The notes: generated by a model from the letters alone, not told the origin. A stretch of DNA of 64,000 nt from UBA4421 sp002470275 (GCA_913052345.1 CAJXDR010000001.1:154563-218562); one strand, 5' to 3'. Numbered from the stretch's first letter, positions 24,918 through 34,574 are shown. Numbers and translations: made by a program.

Positions 24918-27296
24918 ATGCCCATCACCATGATGCCAATCCCTAGGCTAGCGGCTTCACGCTCCAAGCCCAAGAAGGGCCGCAAGCGCCCTAGCGGCAA
25001 AAAGCCGGGCCTGCTGGGAAGGTTGCTCCGCCTGCTGTTCACCCTGCTGCTCAAGATTGCTCTGTGGATATCGCTGCTGGCTATTCTGCTCTTGGCCGGT
25101 TACGCCTATTACCTGGACCGCACGATCACCAAAACGTTTGAAGGCCGCCGTTGGTCGATTCCAGCTCAGGTTTACGCACAACCGCTGGAGCTCTTCTCCG
25201 GACGGCCGCTGGGCAAGGATGCGCTAGTGAGCGAGCTTGAGCGCCTGGGTTACCGGGCCAGCGATCATCTTGACGTACCCGGACTCTATCGGACGAGCCG
25301 TACCGACCTGCAGGTTCACCTTAGGGGCTTCAGCTTCGCAGATGCCCGCCGCCCGGCTCAGCGGCTAAGTATCGCCTTTGCCGGCAATCGCATCAGCAAT
25401 ATCAAAAACCCGCGCGGCGGCGATATTGGCCTAATTCGCGTTGACCCAGCCACTATTGGCAGCTTCTTCCCCTCGCATGGAGAGGATAGGCTGATCCTCC
25501 GCCCGGATGAGGTGCCCCCACTCTTAGCCCAGGGATTAAAAGCCGTTGAGGATCGAGAGTTTGATACCCATCGCGGCTTCAGCATTAGCGGCATTGCGCG
25601 CGCGGCGCTGGTCAATTTCCGCAGTGGCGAAGCTCGACAGGGGGGCAGCACGCTGACTCAGCAATTAGTCAAAAGCTACTTCCTGACCAATGAACGCAGT
25701 ATCCAACGCAAGCTGCGAGAACTTGCCATGTCCATCATTCTCGAGTTGAGGTTCACCAAGGAAGACCTGCTGACCGCCTACATCAACGAAATCTTTCTAG
25801 GGCAGAATGGCGCACGCGCTATTCATGGATTTGGTCTTGGTGCCCAGTACTACTTTAACAAGCCGCTAAATGAGCTGGCTGTTGACCAAATCGCAACGCT
25901 TATCAGCATCATTCGGGGACCCTCATACTACAACCCCCTCCGCCACCCCGAGAGAACCCTTCGGCGTCGCAATCGAATTCTCGATACCTTCCTAGCCGAC
26001 GGACTAATCAGTAACAGCCTGCACCAGGATGCCATTGGCGCACCCCTTGGCGTCACTCGCAACTCAAGGGAGGGAGGCACTTACTACCCAGGATTCATGG
26101 ATCTGGTTCGTTCAGAACTCACCGAGCGCTACTCCGCCGCAGACCTCAGAACTCAGGGCCTGCGAATCTTTACCACGCTGCGCCCGCAAATTCAGGAAGC
26201 CGCCCAGCGGGCGGTGAGCGATACCCTGGACAGACTCGAAAAAGATCGGGGCCTAGAAGACCAGAGCCTTGAGGCCGCGATGATCGTTACGGACACGCAA
26301 ACAGGCGATGTACACGCTTTGATTGGCGGCAGAAAGGGGCAGGTCGACGGATTTAATCGTGTCCTCAACGCAAAGCGACCGGTGGGTTCAGTGATCAAGC
26401 CCGTCATTGCGCTCACCGCCTTGGAGCAAGGCTATGACTGGCATTCCCTGGTGAAGGACGAGGCCATCACCCTTACCTCTGACGGCAGCGCACCCTGGTC
26501 CCCGAGGAACTATGATGGCAAAACGCGCGGCGATGTGCCGCTAATCCGTGCTTTGGCGCTGTCGCTCAATTTAGCGATGATCGATTTAGGGCAACGCGTT
26601 GGCCTTTTGGAGGTTCAGCGAACCTTTACTCGCCTGCTTGGAGAAGCGCCTGGGAACCGCTACCCATCTTTTTTCCTTGGCGCAGAATCCATGTCACCCC
26701 TTCAACTTGCCGAGCTCTATGGCAATTTCGCTAGCGCTGGTTTTCGAACACCGCCCAAATCGGTGATCACCGTGCTGGATGAAGAAAACAGGCCACTTTC
26801 CCACTACCCTTTCCAGCTAGACCAGACCATAGACTCCGGCGTCGTCAACAGCTTGAATCGAGGGCTCGAAGTGGTGATGCGTCGCGGCACCGGTCGCGCC
26901 TCGTCCTACGCTCAGGCCGGGATCGCCGGCAAGACGGGAACCACCAACGACAACCGAGACAGCTGGTTCGCTGGCTTCGACAGCCGATCGCTGGCTGTGG
27001 TTTGGGTAGGACGCGATGACAATAAACCCATGGGGCTAACGGGATCATCAGGCGCGCTTAGAATCTGGGATGCGCTGCAGCAACAAATCCCGCCAGCTGC
27101 CCTGCAGCCTTCCGAGACCCAGACCTTAGTCCCCATCGAATATCTCACCGGCCTGAGAGCCAATGAAAAATGTGCAGATGTTGTTGAGTTACCCATCCGC
27201 CAGCCTGATACTTTATCCGTCAAGGCGGGCTGCGGGCTCAAGCCGGGATTCGGCCGCCGCTTACGCGCCTTGTTTGGCAATAATGACGATCCATAG
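24918..27296 (+). CDS. mrcB: Penicillin-binding protein 1B, bifunctional peptidoglycan synthase
   Basis: Class A PBP (792 aa) that polymerises lipid II and cross-links the strands. A Lys/Arg-rich cytoplasmic tail (about 15-39) leads into one membrane helix (about 40-65), then a UB2H-like region (about 85-180). The glycosyltransferase domain has EDREFDTHRG (Glu211) and GGSTLTQQLVK. The transpeptidase domain has SVIK (Ser491, Lys494), SLN (549-551) and KTGT (672-675). All catalytic motifs are intact. The UB2H-like region and the downstream TPR lipoprotein indicate regulation by an outer-membrane activator. Start is uncertain: further Met codons lie at residues 5 and 6 and no Shine-Dalgarno is clear. 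Confidence 0.95.
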   Translation: MPITMMPIPRLAASRSKPKKGRKRPSGKKPGLLGRLLRLLFTLLLKIALWISLLAILLLAGYAYYLDRTITKTFEGRRWSIPAQVYAQPLELFSGRPLGKDALVSELERLGYRASDHLDVPGLYRTSRTDLQVHLRGFSFADARRPAQRLSIAFAGNRISNIKNPRGGDIGLIRVDPATIGSFFPSHGEDRLILRPDEVPPLLAQGLKAVEDREFDTHRGFSISGIARAALVNFRSGEARQGGSTLTQQLVKSYFLTNERSIQRKLRELAMSIILELRFTKEDLLTAYINEIFLGQNGARAIHGFGLGAQYYFNKPLNELAVDQIATLISIIRGPSYYNPLRHPERTLRRRNRILDTFLADGLISNSLHQDAIGAPLGVTRNSREGGTYYPGFMDLVRSELTERYSAADLRTQGLRIFTTLRPQIQEAAQRAVSDTLDRLEKDRGLEDQSLEAAMIVTDTQTGDVHALIGGRKGQVDGFNRVLNAKRPVGSVIKPVIALTALEQGYDWHSLVKDEAITLTSDGSAPWSPRNYDGKTRGDVPLIRALALSLNLAMIDLGQRVGLLEVQRTFTRLLGEAPGNRYPSFFLGAESMSPLQLAELYGNFASAGFRTPPKSVITVLDEENRPLSHYPFQLDQTIDSGVVNSLNRGLEVVMRRGTGRASSYAQAGIAGKTGTTNDNRDSWFAGFDSRSLAVVWVGRDDNKPMGLTGSSGALRIWDALQQQIPPAALQPSETQTLVPIEYLTGLRANEKCADVVELPIRQPDTLSVKAGCGLKPGFGRRLRALFGNNDDP

Positions 27297-27306
27297 GGGG
27301 TAGCAC

Positions 27307-27768
27307 ATGCGCGTTTATGGCCTGCTCATTTCTCTCATCCTGTCCCTCATCGCAGGCTGTGCCACTAGCCCACCTCCGCGACCCCAGGACGGCTCTGCTG
27401 CGCCCAGAGACAGCGCACGGCCAACGGCCCCTGCAAAGGTAGCCGTCCAGCCTCCGCGCAGCGAGGCCGCTCAGGTACTGCTCACCAGAGCAGATGCGGC
27501 GCCGTCGCCCAGTCAGGCCATCGGCCTGCTGGAACGGGCGATTCGCATTGAGCCTAGAGAACCACTGCTGTGGACGCGTCTGAGCGCCGCACACTTGGCT
27601 GAGGGTAACTTGGGCAATGCTATGCAGCATGCACGGAAAGCCATTGCCCTGGCCGCAGCCAACTCGCTCAAGGCGACCCAGGCCTGGCTCCAGCTAGCAG
27701 ACGTTCTAGAAGCATCGGGAGATGTCAAAGAGGCCTCATCTCTACGCCGTCGCTATGATTCGTTTTAG
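27307..27768 (+). CDS. TPR lipoprotein next to PBP1b, candidate LpoP-type activator
   Basis: Small lipoprotein of 153 aa. The signal peptide ends in LSLIAGC, a good lipobox, with the mature Cys at about residue 18. A Pro/Ala/Arg-rich linker (about 20-55) follows, then two to three TPR-like helical pairs (about 58-153) including LLWTRLSAAHLAEGNLGNA. The gene starts 10 bases after mrcB. In Pseudomonas aeruginosa the PBP1b activator LpoP is a TPR-containing lipoprotein; the size, linker and genetic linkage here fit that role. The linker would span the periplasm from outer membrane to PBP1b. The assignment is inferred from architecture and position, not from a computed alignment. Confidence 0.8.
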   Translation: MRVYGLLISLILSLIAGCATSPPPRPQDGSAAPRDSARPTAPAKVAVQPPRSEAAQVLLTRADAAPSPSQAIGLLERAIRIEPREPLLWTRLSAAHLAEGNLGNAMQHARKAIALAAANSLKATQAWLQLADVLEASGDVKEASSLRRRYDSF

Positions 27769-29362
27769 CCTGCAAGCCGACGCAACGCTGGACCGCTTAC
27801 GTCCTTGGAGGGCACCGCTGAGTTCAATTTGGCAGCGCGTCGCCCTGCTTGCCGCCGCCAGCACGCTGGCCCTAAGCGGCTGCGCCACCAATCCAGTAAC
27901 CGGAAAAAACGAGCTCAGTCTGGTTTCTGAAGCCTGGGAACTGAATACCGGAAGAAACCAATACCTCCCGGCCCAACAGTCCCAAGGGGGACAGTACGTT
28001 GCTGACCCGGAGGTTCAGCGCTATGTCGCGGAAGTCGGTCGTCGCATTGCCGAGGTGAGCGATCGGCAATTACCCTATGAATTCGTTGTCCTCAACGACA
28101 GCACGCCCAATGCATGGGCCCTGCCTGGGGGAAAGATAGCGATCAATCGAGGTCTGCTCACAGAACTGTCCTCTGAAGCGGAGCTGGCCGCCGTGCTAAG
28201 CCATGAGGTCGTCCATGCTGCAGCGCGTCATGGCGTGCAGAACGTGCAGCGAAGCGCACTCCTCAGCGCTGCAACCGCAGCTACTGGCTTGGCCATGGAG
28301 GACAGTGCATACGGGCAAATAGCGGTGCTTGGTGCAGGCCTAGGGGCTACCTTGGTCAATGCTGGCTATGGGCGGGAGGCAGAACGAGAAGCCGATATCT
28401 ACGGAATGGATTACATGGCTCGGGCGGGCTACGACCCCCAGGGGGCCGTAGCGCTACAGCGCACCTTTGTCGAATTATCAGAATCTCAATCGCCAACAGG
28501 GTTGGAGAAATGGTTCGCCTCGCACCCGCCGTCACGAGAGCGTTTGGCCGCCAATACCGCCTATGCCGAGCGCCTCCCGACAGGGGGCAGGATGGGAACG
28601 CAACGTTACCAACAGGCAACCGCTCACCTTCGGAAAACCGCACCGGCCTACCAAGATTACCAAGAGGCGAAAAAAATGTTGTCTGACGGTCGCACCCAGG
28701 CCGCTCGCCGCCTCATCAACGACGCCATCTCCCAGGAGCCCAACGAATACCTCTTTCACGCTCTCCTGGGCGATATCGACATGCGCCAGGACAGAAAAGA
28801 AGAGGCATTGGCCGCGTACGAACGCTCCATCGACGTTGCAGACGGGTTCTTCTACCCACACTTACAAAGCGGCCTGGTCTACCAACGGCTCAATCAGTTC
28901 GGCCCGGCAAAACGCCAACTCGGCCGCAGCATCGAGCTCTTACCGACTGCAGAGGCCTACTACGCCATGGGCAACATCGCGCAACGCGAGGGACGTAGCG
29001 AAGCGGCAGAACGTTATTTTGCGGAAGCAGCAAGAGACACCGGGGCCACGGGACAGGCCGCCCTGACTTCTTTGATGGGATTAAGGGTGGCGAAAAACCC
29101 GGGGGCCTATTTACGAACTCGAACCGGTTTAGACAATGCAGGCCGCATTCTGGTTGAGGTGACCAATACGTCTACCCGCAGTTTCCGGGATGTGCTGTTG
29201 TCGATTCGCTACATTGATCAGCGAGGGCAGCCTGTGGCGCTGCAGCGACGAATAGCTCACGTACCCCCACAGCAGACGCGCGGTTTAGCCACGGCTGCAG
29301 AACCCAGTGAGGGGCGCGTCAGCGTGACCATCAGTCAGGCACGCCTGGTTGGCGCTAACTAA
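27755..29362 (+). CDS. M48 metalloprotease lipoprotein with TPR repeats (BepA/LoiP-like)
   Basis: Zinc protease anchored as a lipoprotein. Lipobox LALSGC is followed by ATNPVTGKNELSLVSEAWE, typical of M48 lipoproteins. The zinc site is VLSHEVVHAAARH (HEVVH), with a third ligand in the EREADIYGMDYM segment. The C-terminal half carries TPR-like repeats and a final beta-like region. The frame is open to 27722; I chose the ATG at 27755, which overlaps the TPR lipoprotein stop by 14 bases, because either start leaves an unusually long stretch before the hydrophobic core. Likely a quality-control protease for outer-membrane protein assembly, co-transcribed with mrcB. A second M48 protease, BepA, lies at 49.7 kb. 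Confidence 0.9.
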   Translation: MIRFSLQADATLDRLRPWRAPLSSIWQRVALLAAASTLALSGCATNPVTGKNELSLVSEAWELNTGRNQYLPAQQSQGGQYVADPEVQRYVAEVGRRIAEVSDRQLPYEFVVLNDSTPNAWALPGGKIAINRGLLTELSSEAELAAVLSHEVVHAAARHGVQNVQRSALLSAATAATGLAMEDSAYGQIAVLGAGLGATLVNAGYGREAEREADIYGMDYMARAGYDPQGAVALQRTFVELSESQSPTGLEKWFASHPPSRERLAANTAYAERLPTGGRMGTQRYQQATAHLRKTAPAYQDYQEAKKMLSDGRTQAARRLINDAISQEPNEYLFHALLGDIDMRQDRKEEALAAYERSIDVADGFFYPHLQSGLVYQRLNQFGPAKRQLGRSIELLPTAEAYYAMGNIAQREGRSEAAERYFAEAARDTGATGQAALTSLMGLRVAKNPGAYLRTRTGLDNAGRILVEVTNTSTRSFRDVLLSIRYIDQRGQPVALQRRIAHVPPQQTRGLATAAEPSEGRVSVTISQARLVGAN

Positions 29363-29391
29363 GCCCAGACGGTATTCCGCCTTAACTCGGC

Positions 29392-30678
29392 TCATTTCAT
29401 GCTTTCGTAAAGGGCGGCACGATCTTGCTTATAACGCCTGCCAGCCAGGTAAAAAAGCGGCAGCGCGAGCATAGAAATCAGGGTGAAAACGACCAGCGTC
29501 ATGGTATAGGGCGACGCCACACCGGACGCCCGCATCCAATCAATAGCAAAGCCGGCACCGGTCACGCCAATGCCGATACCCACAAAGTTCAAGGCGAGGA
29601 TGAAAAAAGCAACCACCGTACCGCGTATCTGTGGTGGAACGAGTTCTTGAACCGTGGCAAACGTGGGCCCGAAAAAACAGCCCAGCTGGAAGTATCCAAT
29701 GAAAATACCCACCAAAAACACAATCGAATCGGGATCGACCAGGCGGTAGGCTAGACTGACAGGCGTCAGCACCGCAATCACCCAGAAAAGAAACATCGGC
29801 CGGCCCACCCCGGTTCTACGCAAAAAGACATCGCCCCCTATTCCACCGAACAGGTTTCCGGCAAGCCCCCCAAAGAAGGCCAACCACCCGCTCAATTCTG
29901 CGATTTCAGAACGATCGAAATCACGCTCCTGCACGAACCAAAGCTGCTCGAACACTGCAGCCCCAAGGACAAAATGAAAGGCCACACCGCCGCAAATTGT
30001 CATGGTTAGCGCGGGCGAATTGCGAAGTGCCGACAGCAGAATCTTCATTATTTCACGCACCGAGGGCTTCTCGGTAGAGGACGCATCAACTTCGTGTCGT
30101 CGTGGCGTCTCCTTCATGGTGAGCATGATGAGCGCCAGCAGCAGACCGAACCCGCCCAACGCATAAAAACATCCGCGCCAGCCCAGCAGCGGCTCCAGGT
30201 AGGCGACCACAAAAAGACTCGCGGCAATACCGATGGGCACGCCCATGTAGTAGGTCCCAGAGGCAAATCCCAAACGCGCCGGTGGAAAGCGGTCCGCCAG
30301 CAACGACATGGCTGTAGGTGTCATGATGGATTCACCCACACCGATAAAGAGTCGCGGGATCGCCAGACTGACAAAGCCCTTAGCCATCCCGGATAGGGCA
30401 GTGAGTGCGCTCCAAAGGCCGAGACCTGCAGCAATCAGTCGCGTTCGATTAACCTTGTCCGCAAGCACGCCCATAAATAGGCCCGCTAGGGAATAAAAAA
30501 TGATGAAGATCAGACCCGTGAGGAGACCAAACTCCGTGTCCGTCAGCCCAAGCTCAGGTACGATCCAGTTCGCGAAACTGGCAAGCAGCTGTCGATCAAT
30601 AAAGTTCATCACGTTAAGCAACGTTAGAAACATCAAAAATCCGTAGTCGCGCGGGTTGACCTGCCAATCTCTTTCCAT
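29392..30678 (-). CDS. MFS transporter (spinster-like), downstream of glcDEF
   Basis: Twelve-helix major facilitator carrier, 428 aa. N-terminal NFIDRQLLASFANW and the motif A region ADKVNRTRLIA place it in the spinster-like/organic-anion group. A strong Shine-Dalgarno (GAGGAGGG) precedes the ATG. It starts 31 bases after glcF on the same strand, so it may carry glycolate or a related hydroxy acid for the glycolate oxidase, replacing the usual GlcA/LldP permease. Substrate is inferred from position only. Confidence 0.88.
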   Translation of the reverse strand: MERDWQVNPRDYGFLMFLTLLNVMNFIDRQLLASFANWIVPELGLTDTEFGLLTGLIFIIFYSLAGLFMGVLADKVNRTRLIAAGLGLWSALTALSGMAKGFVSLAIPRLFIGVGESIMTPTAMSLLADRFPPARLGFASGTYYMGVPIGIAASLFVVAYLEPLLGWRGCFYALGGFGLLLALIMLTMKETPRRHEVDASSTEKPSVREIMKILLSALRNSPALTMTICGGVAFHFVLGAAVFEQLWFVQERDFDRSEIAELSGWLAFFGGLAGNLFGGIGGDVFLRRTGVGRPMFLFWVIAVLTPVSLAYRLVDPDSIVFLVGIFIGYFQLGCFFGPTFATVQELVPPQIRGTVVAFFILALNFVGIGIGVTGAGFAIDWMRASGVASPYTMTLVVFTLISMLALPLFYLAGRRYKQDRAALYESMK

Positions 30679-30709
30679 CTTCCCTCCTCTCGCCGCAGAC
30701 GAGAATAGG

Positions 30710-31921
30710 TTAGTTCAGGAGTTCGATCCAGTGCCTAACGGGAAGTTTCTCGGCAGCTGCCAAGTGGGTCTGACAACCCACATTTGCGGTAGCAATAATA
30801 TCCGGCCCCTCAGCCATGAGGTTATCAAGCTTTTGGCGGCGTAACTGACTGGCCATTCTGCTCTGTAGGACGGCGTAGGTGCCCGCAGCACCGCAGCACA
30901 GTTCACGATCCACCACCGGCACTAGCTCGTAGCCCGCCCGGATCAACAGACTTTCAACCTCCGCCCCCTTACCCTGCCCATGCTGCAGCGTGCAGGGAGG
31001 ATGCCAGGCGACCTTTGCGCCGCGCTCTGCGGCGGTGAAAGTCAAGCGCTCACGATCAAGGTATTCGCCGATATCCAGGGTTTGCTCGGCAACCGCAGCG
31101 GCACGCTCGGCGTAGGCCGAGTCATGGGCTAGGAGCCTCGCATAGTCTTTCACGGTCACCCCGCACCCGGAGGCAGTGGAGATAACGGCTTCCGCGTGGC
31201 GTAGCATAGGATAGATTCTCTCCACATTGCGTCGCATCTCGGCAAGTGCTTGCTCTTTGGCGCCCAGATGTTGATTCAATGCGCCACAGCAGCCCTCTTC
31301 CGAAACCAGCAAAACACCAATCCCACGACGGGCCAATAGGCGCTGCAGGGCTAGATTCACCTCGGCGGTGGCGACCTGCTGCGCACAGCCCTGAAGCAGA
31401 ATCACGCGCTTGGCAAACCCGCGCTCATGAAGTTTATCCGTGGTGGGATCGAGGGTCTTTCCTAGGTTCACGGGAATTTGTTCAGCCAGCGGCGTGGGCA
31501 AAAACCGCTTAAAGGGCCGACCGAGTCGGGCCCAAAAACGTAGACGGGATGCCTCGGGCACAAGCCACCGAAGCATGCCGCGGAGGAAACCCGATAGGCC
31601 GGCCCGGGAAGGACCGAGACGATCTCGCGCGATTTCCGCTAGCTCACCGTAGGCGACGCCAGAAGGGCAGACTGTCTCACAGGCGCGGCAGGTGAGGCAG
31701 CGATCAAGGTGGTGAGTGGCCCGCTCAGTGTTTTGTCCGGCCTCTAGCAGTTCCTTGATCAAATAAATTCGCCCGCGTGGACCATCTAGCTCATCCCCGG
31801 TCAGTCGATAGGTGGGACAGGCCGCATTACAAAAGCCACAGTGCACACAGGTACGCAAAATTTGATTTGCTCGAGCCCCTTCGGGCGTTTCCAATAATTT
31901 TGCGGGAAGTTTAGTTTCCAT
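30710..31921 (-). CDS. glcF: Glycolate oxidase iron-sulfur subunit
   Basis: Third subunit of the membrane-associated glycolate oxidase, passing electrons from the flavin subunits toward the respiratory chain. Two ferredoxin-type clusters are visible: CVHCGFCNAACP (Cys25, 28, 31, 35) and CLTCRACETVCP (Cys75, 78, 81, 85). Two C-terminal CCG domains follow (EGCCGALNQHLG and ELCCGAAGTY). The chosen ATG gives 403 aa, matching E. coli GlcF (about 407). The frame is open a further 138 bases into glcE, but that part is not family-like. Overlaps the glcE stop by 11 bases. Confidence 0.95.
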   Translation of the reverse strand: METKLPAKLLETPEGARANQILRTCVHCGFCNAACPTYRLTGDELDGPRGRIYLIKELLEAGQNTERATHHLDRCLTCRACETVCPSGVAYGELAEIARDRLGPSRAGLSGFLRGMLRWLVPEASRLRFWARLGRPFKRFLPTPLAEQIPVNLGKTLDPTTDKLHERGFAKRVILLQGCAQQVATAEVNLALQRLLARRGIGVLLVSEEGCCGALNQHLGAKEQALAEMRRNVERIYPMLRHAEAVISTASGCGVTVKDYARLLAHDSAYAERAAAVAEQTLDIGEYLDRERLTFTAAERGAKVAWHPPCTLQHGQGKGAEVESLLIRAGYELVPVVDRELCCGAAGTYAVLQSRMASQLRRQKLDNLMAEGPDIIATANVGCQTHLAAAEKLPVRHWIELLN

Positions 31922-32993
31922 GGGTGAAATCCAGAGGGCTGCAGAAGACTTGTTCTGGGTCGAAGGCTTGGCGCAGTCGGTCCATATAGCGACGCTGGAT
32001 GGCCTCGGTTGGCAACGGATGGCCCAGCGCCCAGCACCAGCCACCCACGCTCTGAGCATAGGCCTTCACGGCGGCCTCATCATCGTGATATAGCCAACGC
32101 AGCCCTCCCCCCCATTCAATCAACAAGGGGAGGATGTCGTCGCCCCTTAGAAAGGTAGGAAGCGGTGCGCCAGGAGGCGTCACCACCCGCCAAAGCGTTG
32201 ATGACCAGTCTGATTGGGGTTGATCAAAAAAAAGCAGCCGATGGTCACGCAAATCACCCCAGAACTGATCGCCAAAGGGCGCCGCGGACGATAGCTCATT
32301 CACCAGCGCCGTTCTAGCACCGCGAACGGCCCCCTCGGATCCACCCAGGCGCAGGTAGAGCTTGTCTTCATGCCAACAGGTCCCGGTCAGCGGTATGGCT
32401 TGCCCGGCAATTTTAGCGCAGGCAGCCAGGGCTGCCTGGGCCTGCATATTAAATACCAGGGTCGTTTGCTTGGGCCAGATCGGGTGGACGCGAAGGGTGA
32501 TCGCCGTCAGCAGGCCCAGGGTACCCCACGCTCCGGTTTGCAGGCGCGAGACATCGTAGCCCGCCACGTTCTTCATGACCTGGCCGCCAAAGCGCAGGTA
32601 TTCCCCTGCCCCGTTTATCATTTCTATACCGAGCATGCTGTCGCGCACTGCCCCCAGCCAAGGACGGCTGGGCCCGCTCAGGCCAGCCGCAACCATACCT
32701 CCCAGGGTTCCGGCAGGATCAAAGATGGGCGGCTCGAAGGCCAGCATCTGCCCTCGATCCGCCAACGCGGCCTCGATTTCCACCAGCCTTGTGCCTGCTC
32801 GAGCGGTTAGGGTCAGTTCATCAGGTCGATAGGATAAAATGCCGGTATGTCCGCAAAGGTCAATGGTTTGGAACGCACCTTGCGCTCTGGGGAGCCACCC
32901 TATTCGGCTACCGCTGCCCGCGATCTGCAGCTGAACCCCTGACCCCCGCGCGTCTTGAACCTGTTGGGTTAAGGCATCGCTGAGGTCGGCCAC
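31911..32993 (-). CDS. glcE: Glycolate oxidase FAD-binding subunit
   Basis: Second flavoprotein-type subunit of glycolate oxidase (FAD-binding PCMH fold). Landmarks are QLQIAGSGSRIGW, DLCGHTGILSYRPDELTLTA and TLGGMVAAGLSGPSRP. I choose the GTG at 32993, one base after the glcD stop, which gives 360 aa, puts the FAD-binding motif at the same distance from the start as in E. coli GlcE (about 350 aa), and has GGAG about 10 bases upstream. A longer frame reaches an ATG at 33041 and a GTG at 33062 inside glcD. Middle gene of glcDEF. Confidence 0.93.
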   Translation of the reverse strand: MADLSDALTQQVQDARGSGVQLQIAGSGSRIGWLPRAQGAFQTIDLCGHTGILSYRPDELTLTARAGTRLVEIEAALADRGQMLAFEPPIFDPAGTLGGMVAAGLSGPSRPWLGAVRDSMLGIEMINGAGEYLRFGGQVMKNVAGYDVSRLQTGAWGTLGLLTAITLRVHPIWPKQTTLVFNMQAQAALAACAKIAGQAIPLTGTCWHEDKLYLRLGGSEGAVRGARTALVNELSSAAPFGDQFWGDLRDHRLLFFDQPQSDWSSTLWRVVTPPGAPLPTFLRGDDILPLLIEWGGGLRWLYHDDEAAVKAYAQSVGGWCWALGHPLPTEAIQRRYMDRLRQAFDPEQVFCSPLDFTHGN

Positions 32994-32994
32994 G

Positions 32995-34464
32995 TCAGAA
33001 GCGCTCCAATTCTGGAAAGGGTAGTCTTCCAGAATGCACATGCATACCGCCCAGCTCGCCACAGCGCGTTAAGGTAGGAATACCCTTTCCCGGATTAAGA
33101 AGCCCCTCTGGATCCATGGCTTCCTTGAGTCGATGAAACTGCCTGAGTTCCTCACTTGAGAACTGAACGCACATGGTGTCGAGCTTTTCTACGCCGACCC
33201 CATGCTCTCCGGTAATTGTCCCGCCAGCCAAAATGCAGCATTCGAGAATGCGTGCGCCCATGGCCATGGCACGATCAGTCTGGCCCGGAATATTGGCATC
33301 GAACAGTATCAGAGGATGGAGATTCCCATCTGCCGCATGGAAGACATTGGCCACGCTCAGGCCCTCTTCCTCCGATATCCGGTGAATCTGCATCAGTATC
33401 TCAGCCAGCTTATGGCGTGGAATGGTGCCATCCATACACAAATAGTCCGGGGCGAGGCGGCCCACCGCCGGGAAAGCTGATTTTCGTCCCCGCCAGATAC
33501 GTGCCTGGGTCGCCGCATCATCTGCTCGAACTACCTGATAGGCCCGGTGACTGTTCAGCAGCCTCCCGACCCGACCCGCCTGATCCCGAAGCTCTGCTTC
33601 GCTCCCGTCTAGCTCAATAATCAAAATTGCCGCCGCATCCAGCGGATAGCCCGCCTTAGCAAACTGCTCTGCCGCCGTAGCCGCCTGCTGATCCATCATT
33701 TCCATCCCGGCGGGAATAATGCCTTCGGCAATAATATTCGCCACCGCGTCGCCCGCATCGACGATGTCTTTGAAAGCGGCCATCAAAACCGTTTTGGCCT
33801 GGGGATGAGGCAGCAGCGCAACGGTCACTTCAGTCACAATGCCAAGCATGCCTTCAGAACCGCAGACGAGGGCCAATAAGTCCGGCCCCGGGTTATCGTA
33901 CAGCGCTCCACCGAGCTTCAGTATTTCTCCCGTGCTGGTGACCAAGCGAACCCCTAGAACATTGTTGACCGTGAGGCCGTATTTCAAGCAGTGCACGCCC
34001 CCGGCATTTTCTGCGACGTTGCCGCCGATGCTGCAGGCAATTTGAGAGGACGGGTCTGGCGCATAGTAAAGGCCGTGGACGCCAGCCGCTTCAGAAATGG
34101 CGGCGTTTCTAACCCCTGGCTGTACGCGAGCCATCCGACCCACGCAGTCAACGTCAAGAATCTCGGTCATTCTGGAAAGCCCTAGCACGACACCCTCGCG
34201 ATGGGGCCGGGCGCCTCCGGATAGACCCGTTCCCGCTCCCCGGGGAATGATGGGCACACTGTGCCTGGCGCAGGCCTTAACGATACGCACAACCTGCTGC
34301 TCATTTTCCGGCAGAGCCACCACCCAGGGCATCTCTTTGATCGCCGTCAGGCCATCTGTCTCATAGGGCTTCAGCCCGGCTTGATCAGTAATGACCCCGT
34401 CGACGGGCAGGATCTTTTTGAGCTCCTTAAGCAGCGCCCTTTGGTCTGTTTTATTGACGTCCAT
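32995..34464 (-). CDS. glcD: Glycolate oxidase subunit GlcD, FAD-linked
   Basis: Catalytic FAD subunit (489 aa from the chosen ATG) that oxidises glycolate to glyoxylate. FAD-binding landmarks are PIIPRGAGTGLSGGA, YAPDPSSQIACSIGGNVAENAG and the C-terminal HAADGNLHPLILFD and GTITGEHGVGVEK segments, all typical of GlcD/D-lactate dehydrogenases. Together with glcE and glcF the assignment to glycolate oxidase is firm. A GTG at 34500 extends the frame, but the ATG at 34464 starts directly before the conserved region. First gene of glcDEF, divergent from pyrC; a perfect palindrome lies between. Confidence 0.95.
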   Translation of the reverse strand: MDVNKTDQRALLKELKKILPVDGVITDQAGLKPYETDGLTAIKEMPWVVALPENEQQVVRIVKACARHSVPIIPRGAGTGLSGGARPHREGVVLGLSRMTEILDVDCVGRMARVQPGVRNAAISEAAGVHGLYYAPDPSSQIACSIGGNVAENAGGVHCLKYGLTVNNVLGVRLVTSTGEILKLGGALYDNPGPDLLALVCGSEGMLGIVTEVTVALLPHPQAKTVLMAAFKDIVDAGDAVANIIAEGIIPAGMEMMDQQAATAAEQFAKAGYPLDAAAILIIELDGSEAELRDQAGRVGRLLNSHRAYQVVRADDAATQARIWRGRKSAFPAVGRLAPDYLCMDGTIPRHKLAEILMQIHRISEEEGLSVANVFHAADGNLHPLILFDANIPGQTDRAMAMGARILECCILAGGTITGEHGVGVEKLDTMCVQFSSEELRQFHRLKEAMDPEGLLNPGKGIPTLTRCGELGGMHVHSGRLPFPELERF

Positions 34465-34561
34465 CGGGGCATTATGCAGGACCAAATGCTCCGAAAACAC
34501 CCGGACCAGCGGGGGTCGAGGTTGGGATCCTAAAATGCTAGTCGAGTGCCGACACTGGGCG

Positions 34562-34574
34562 TTACGGCCCGTAA
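34562..34574. promoter_or_regulatory. Perfect 13-bp palindrome between glcD and pyrC
   Basis: TTACGG-C-CCGTAA lies about 98 bases before the glcD start and 68 bases before the pyrC start, in the only gap between these divergent genes. It looks like an operator for a dimeric regulator. It does not match the GlcC/FadR-type half-site pattern I know. Confidence 0.35.
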
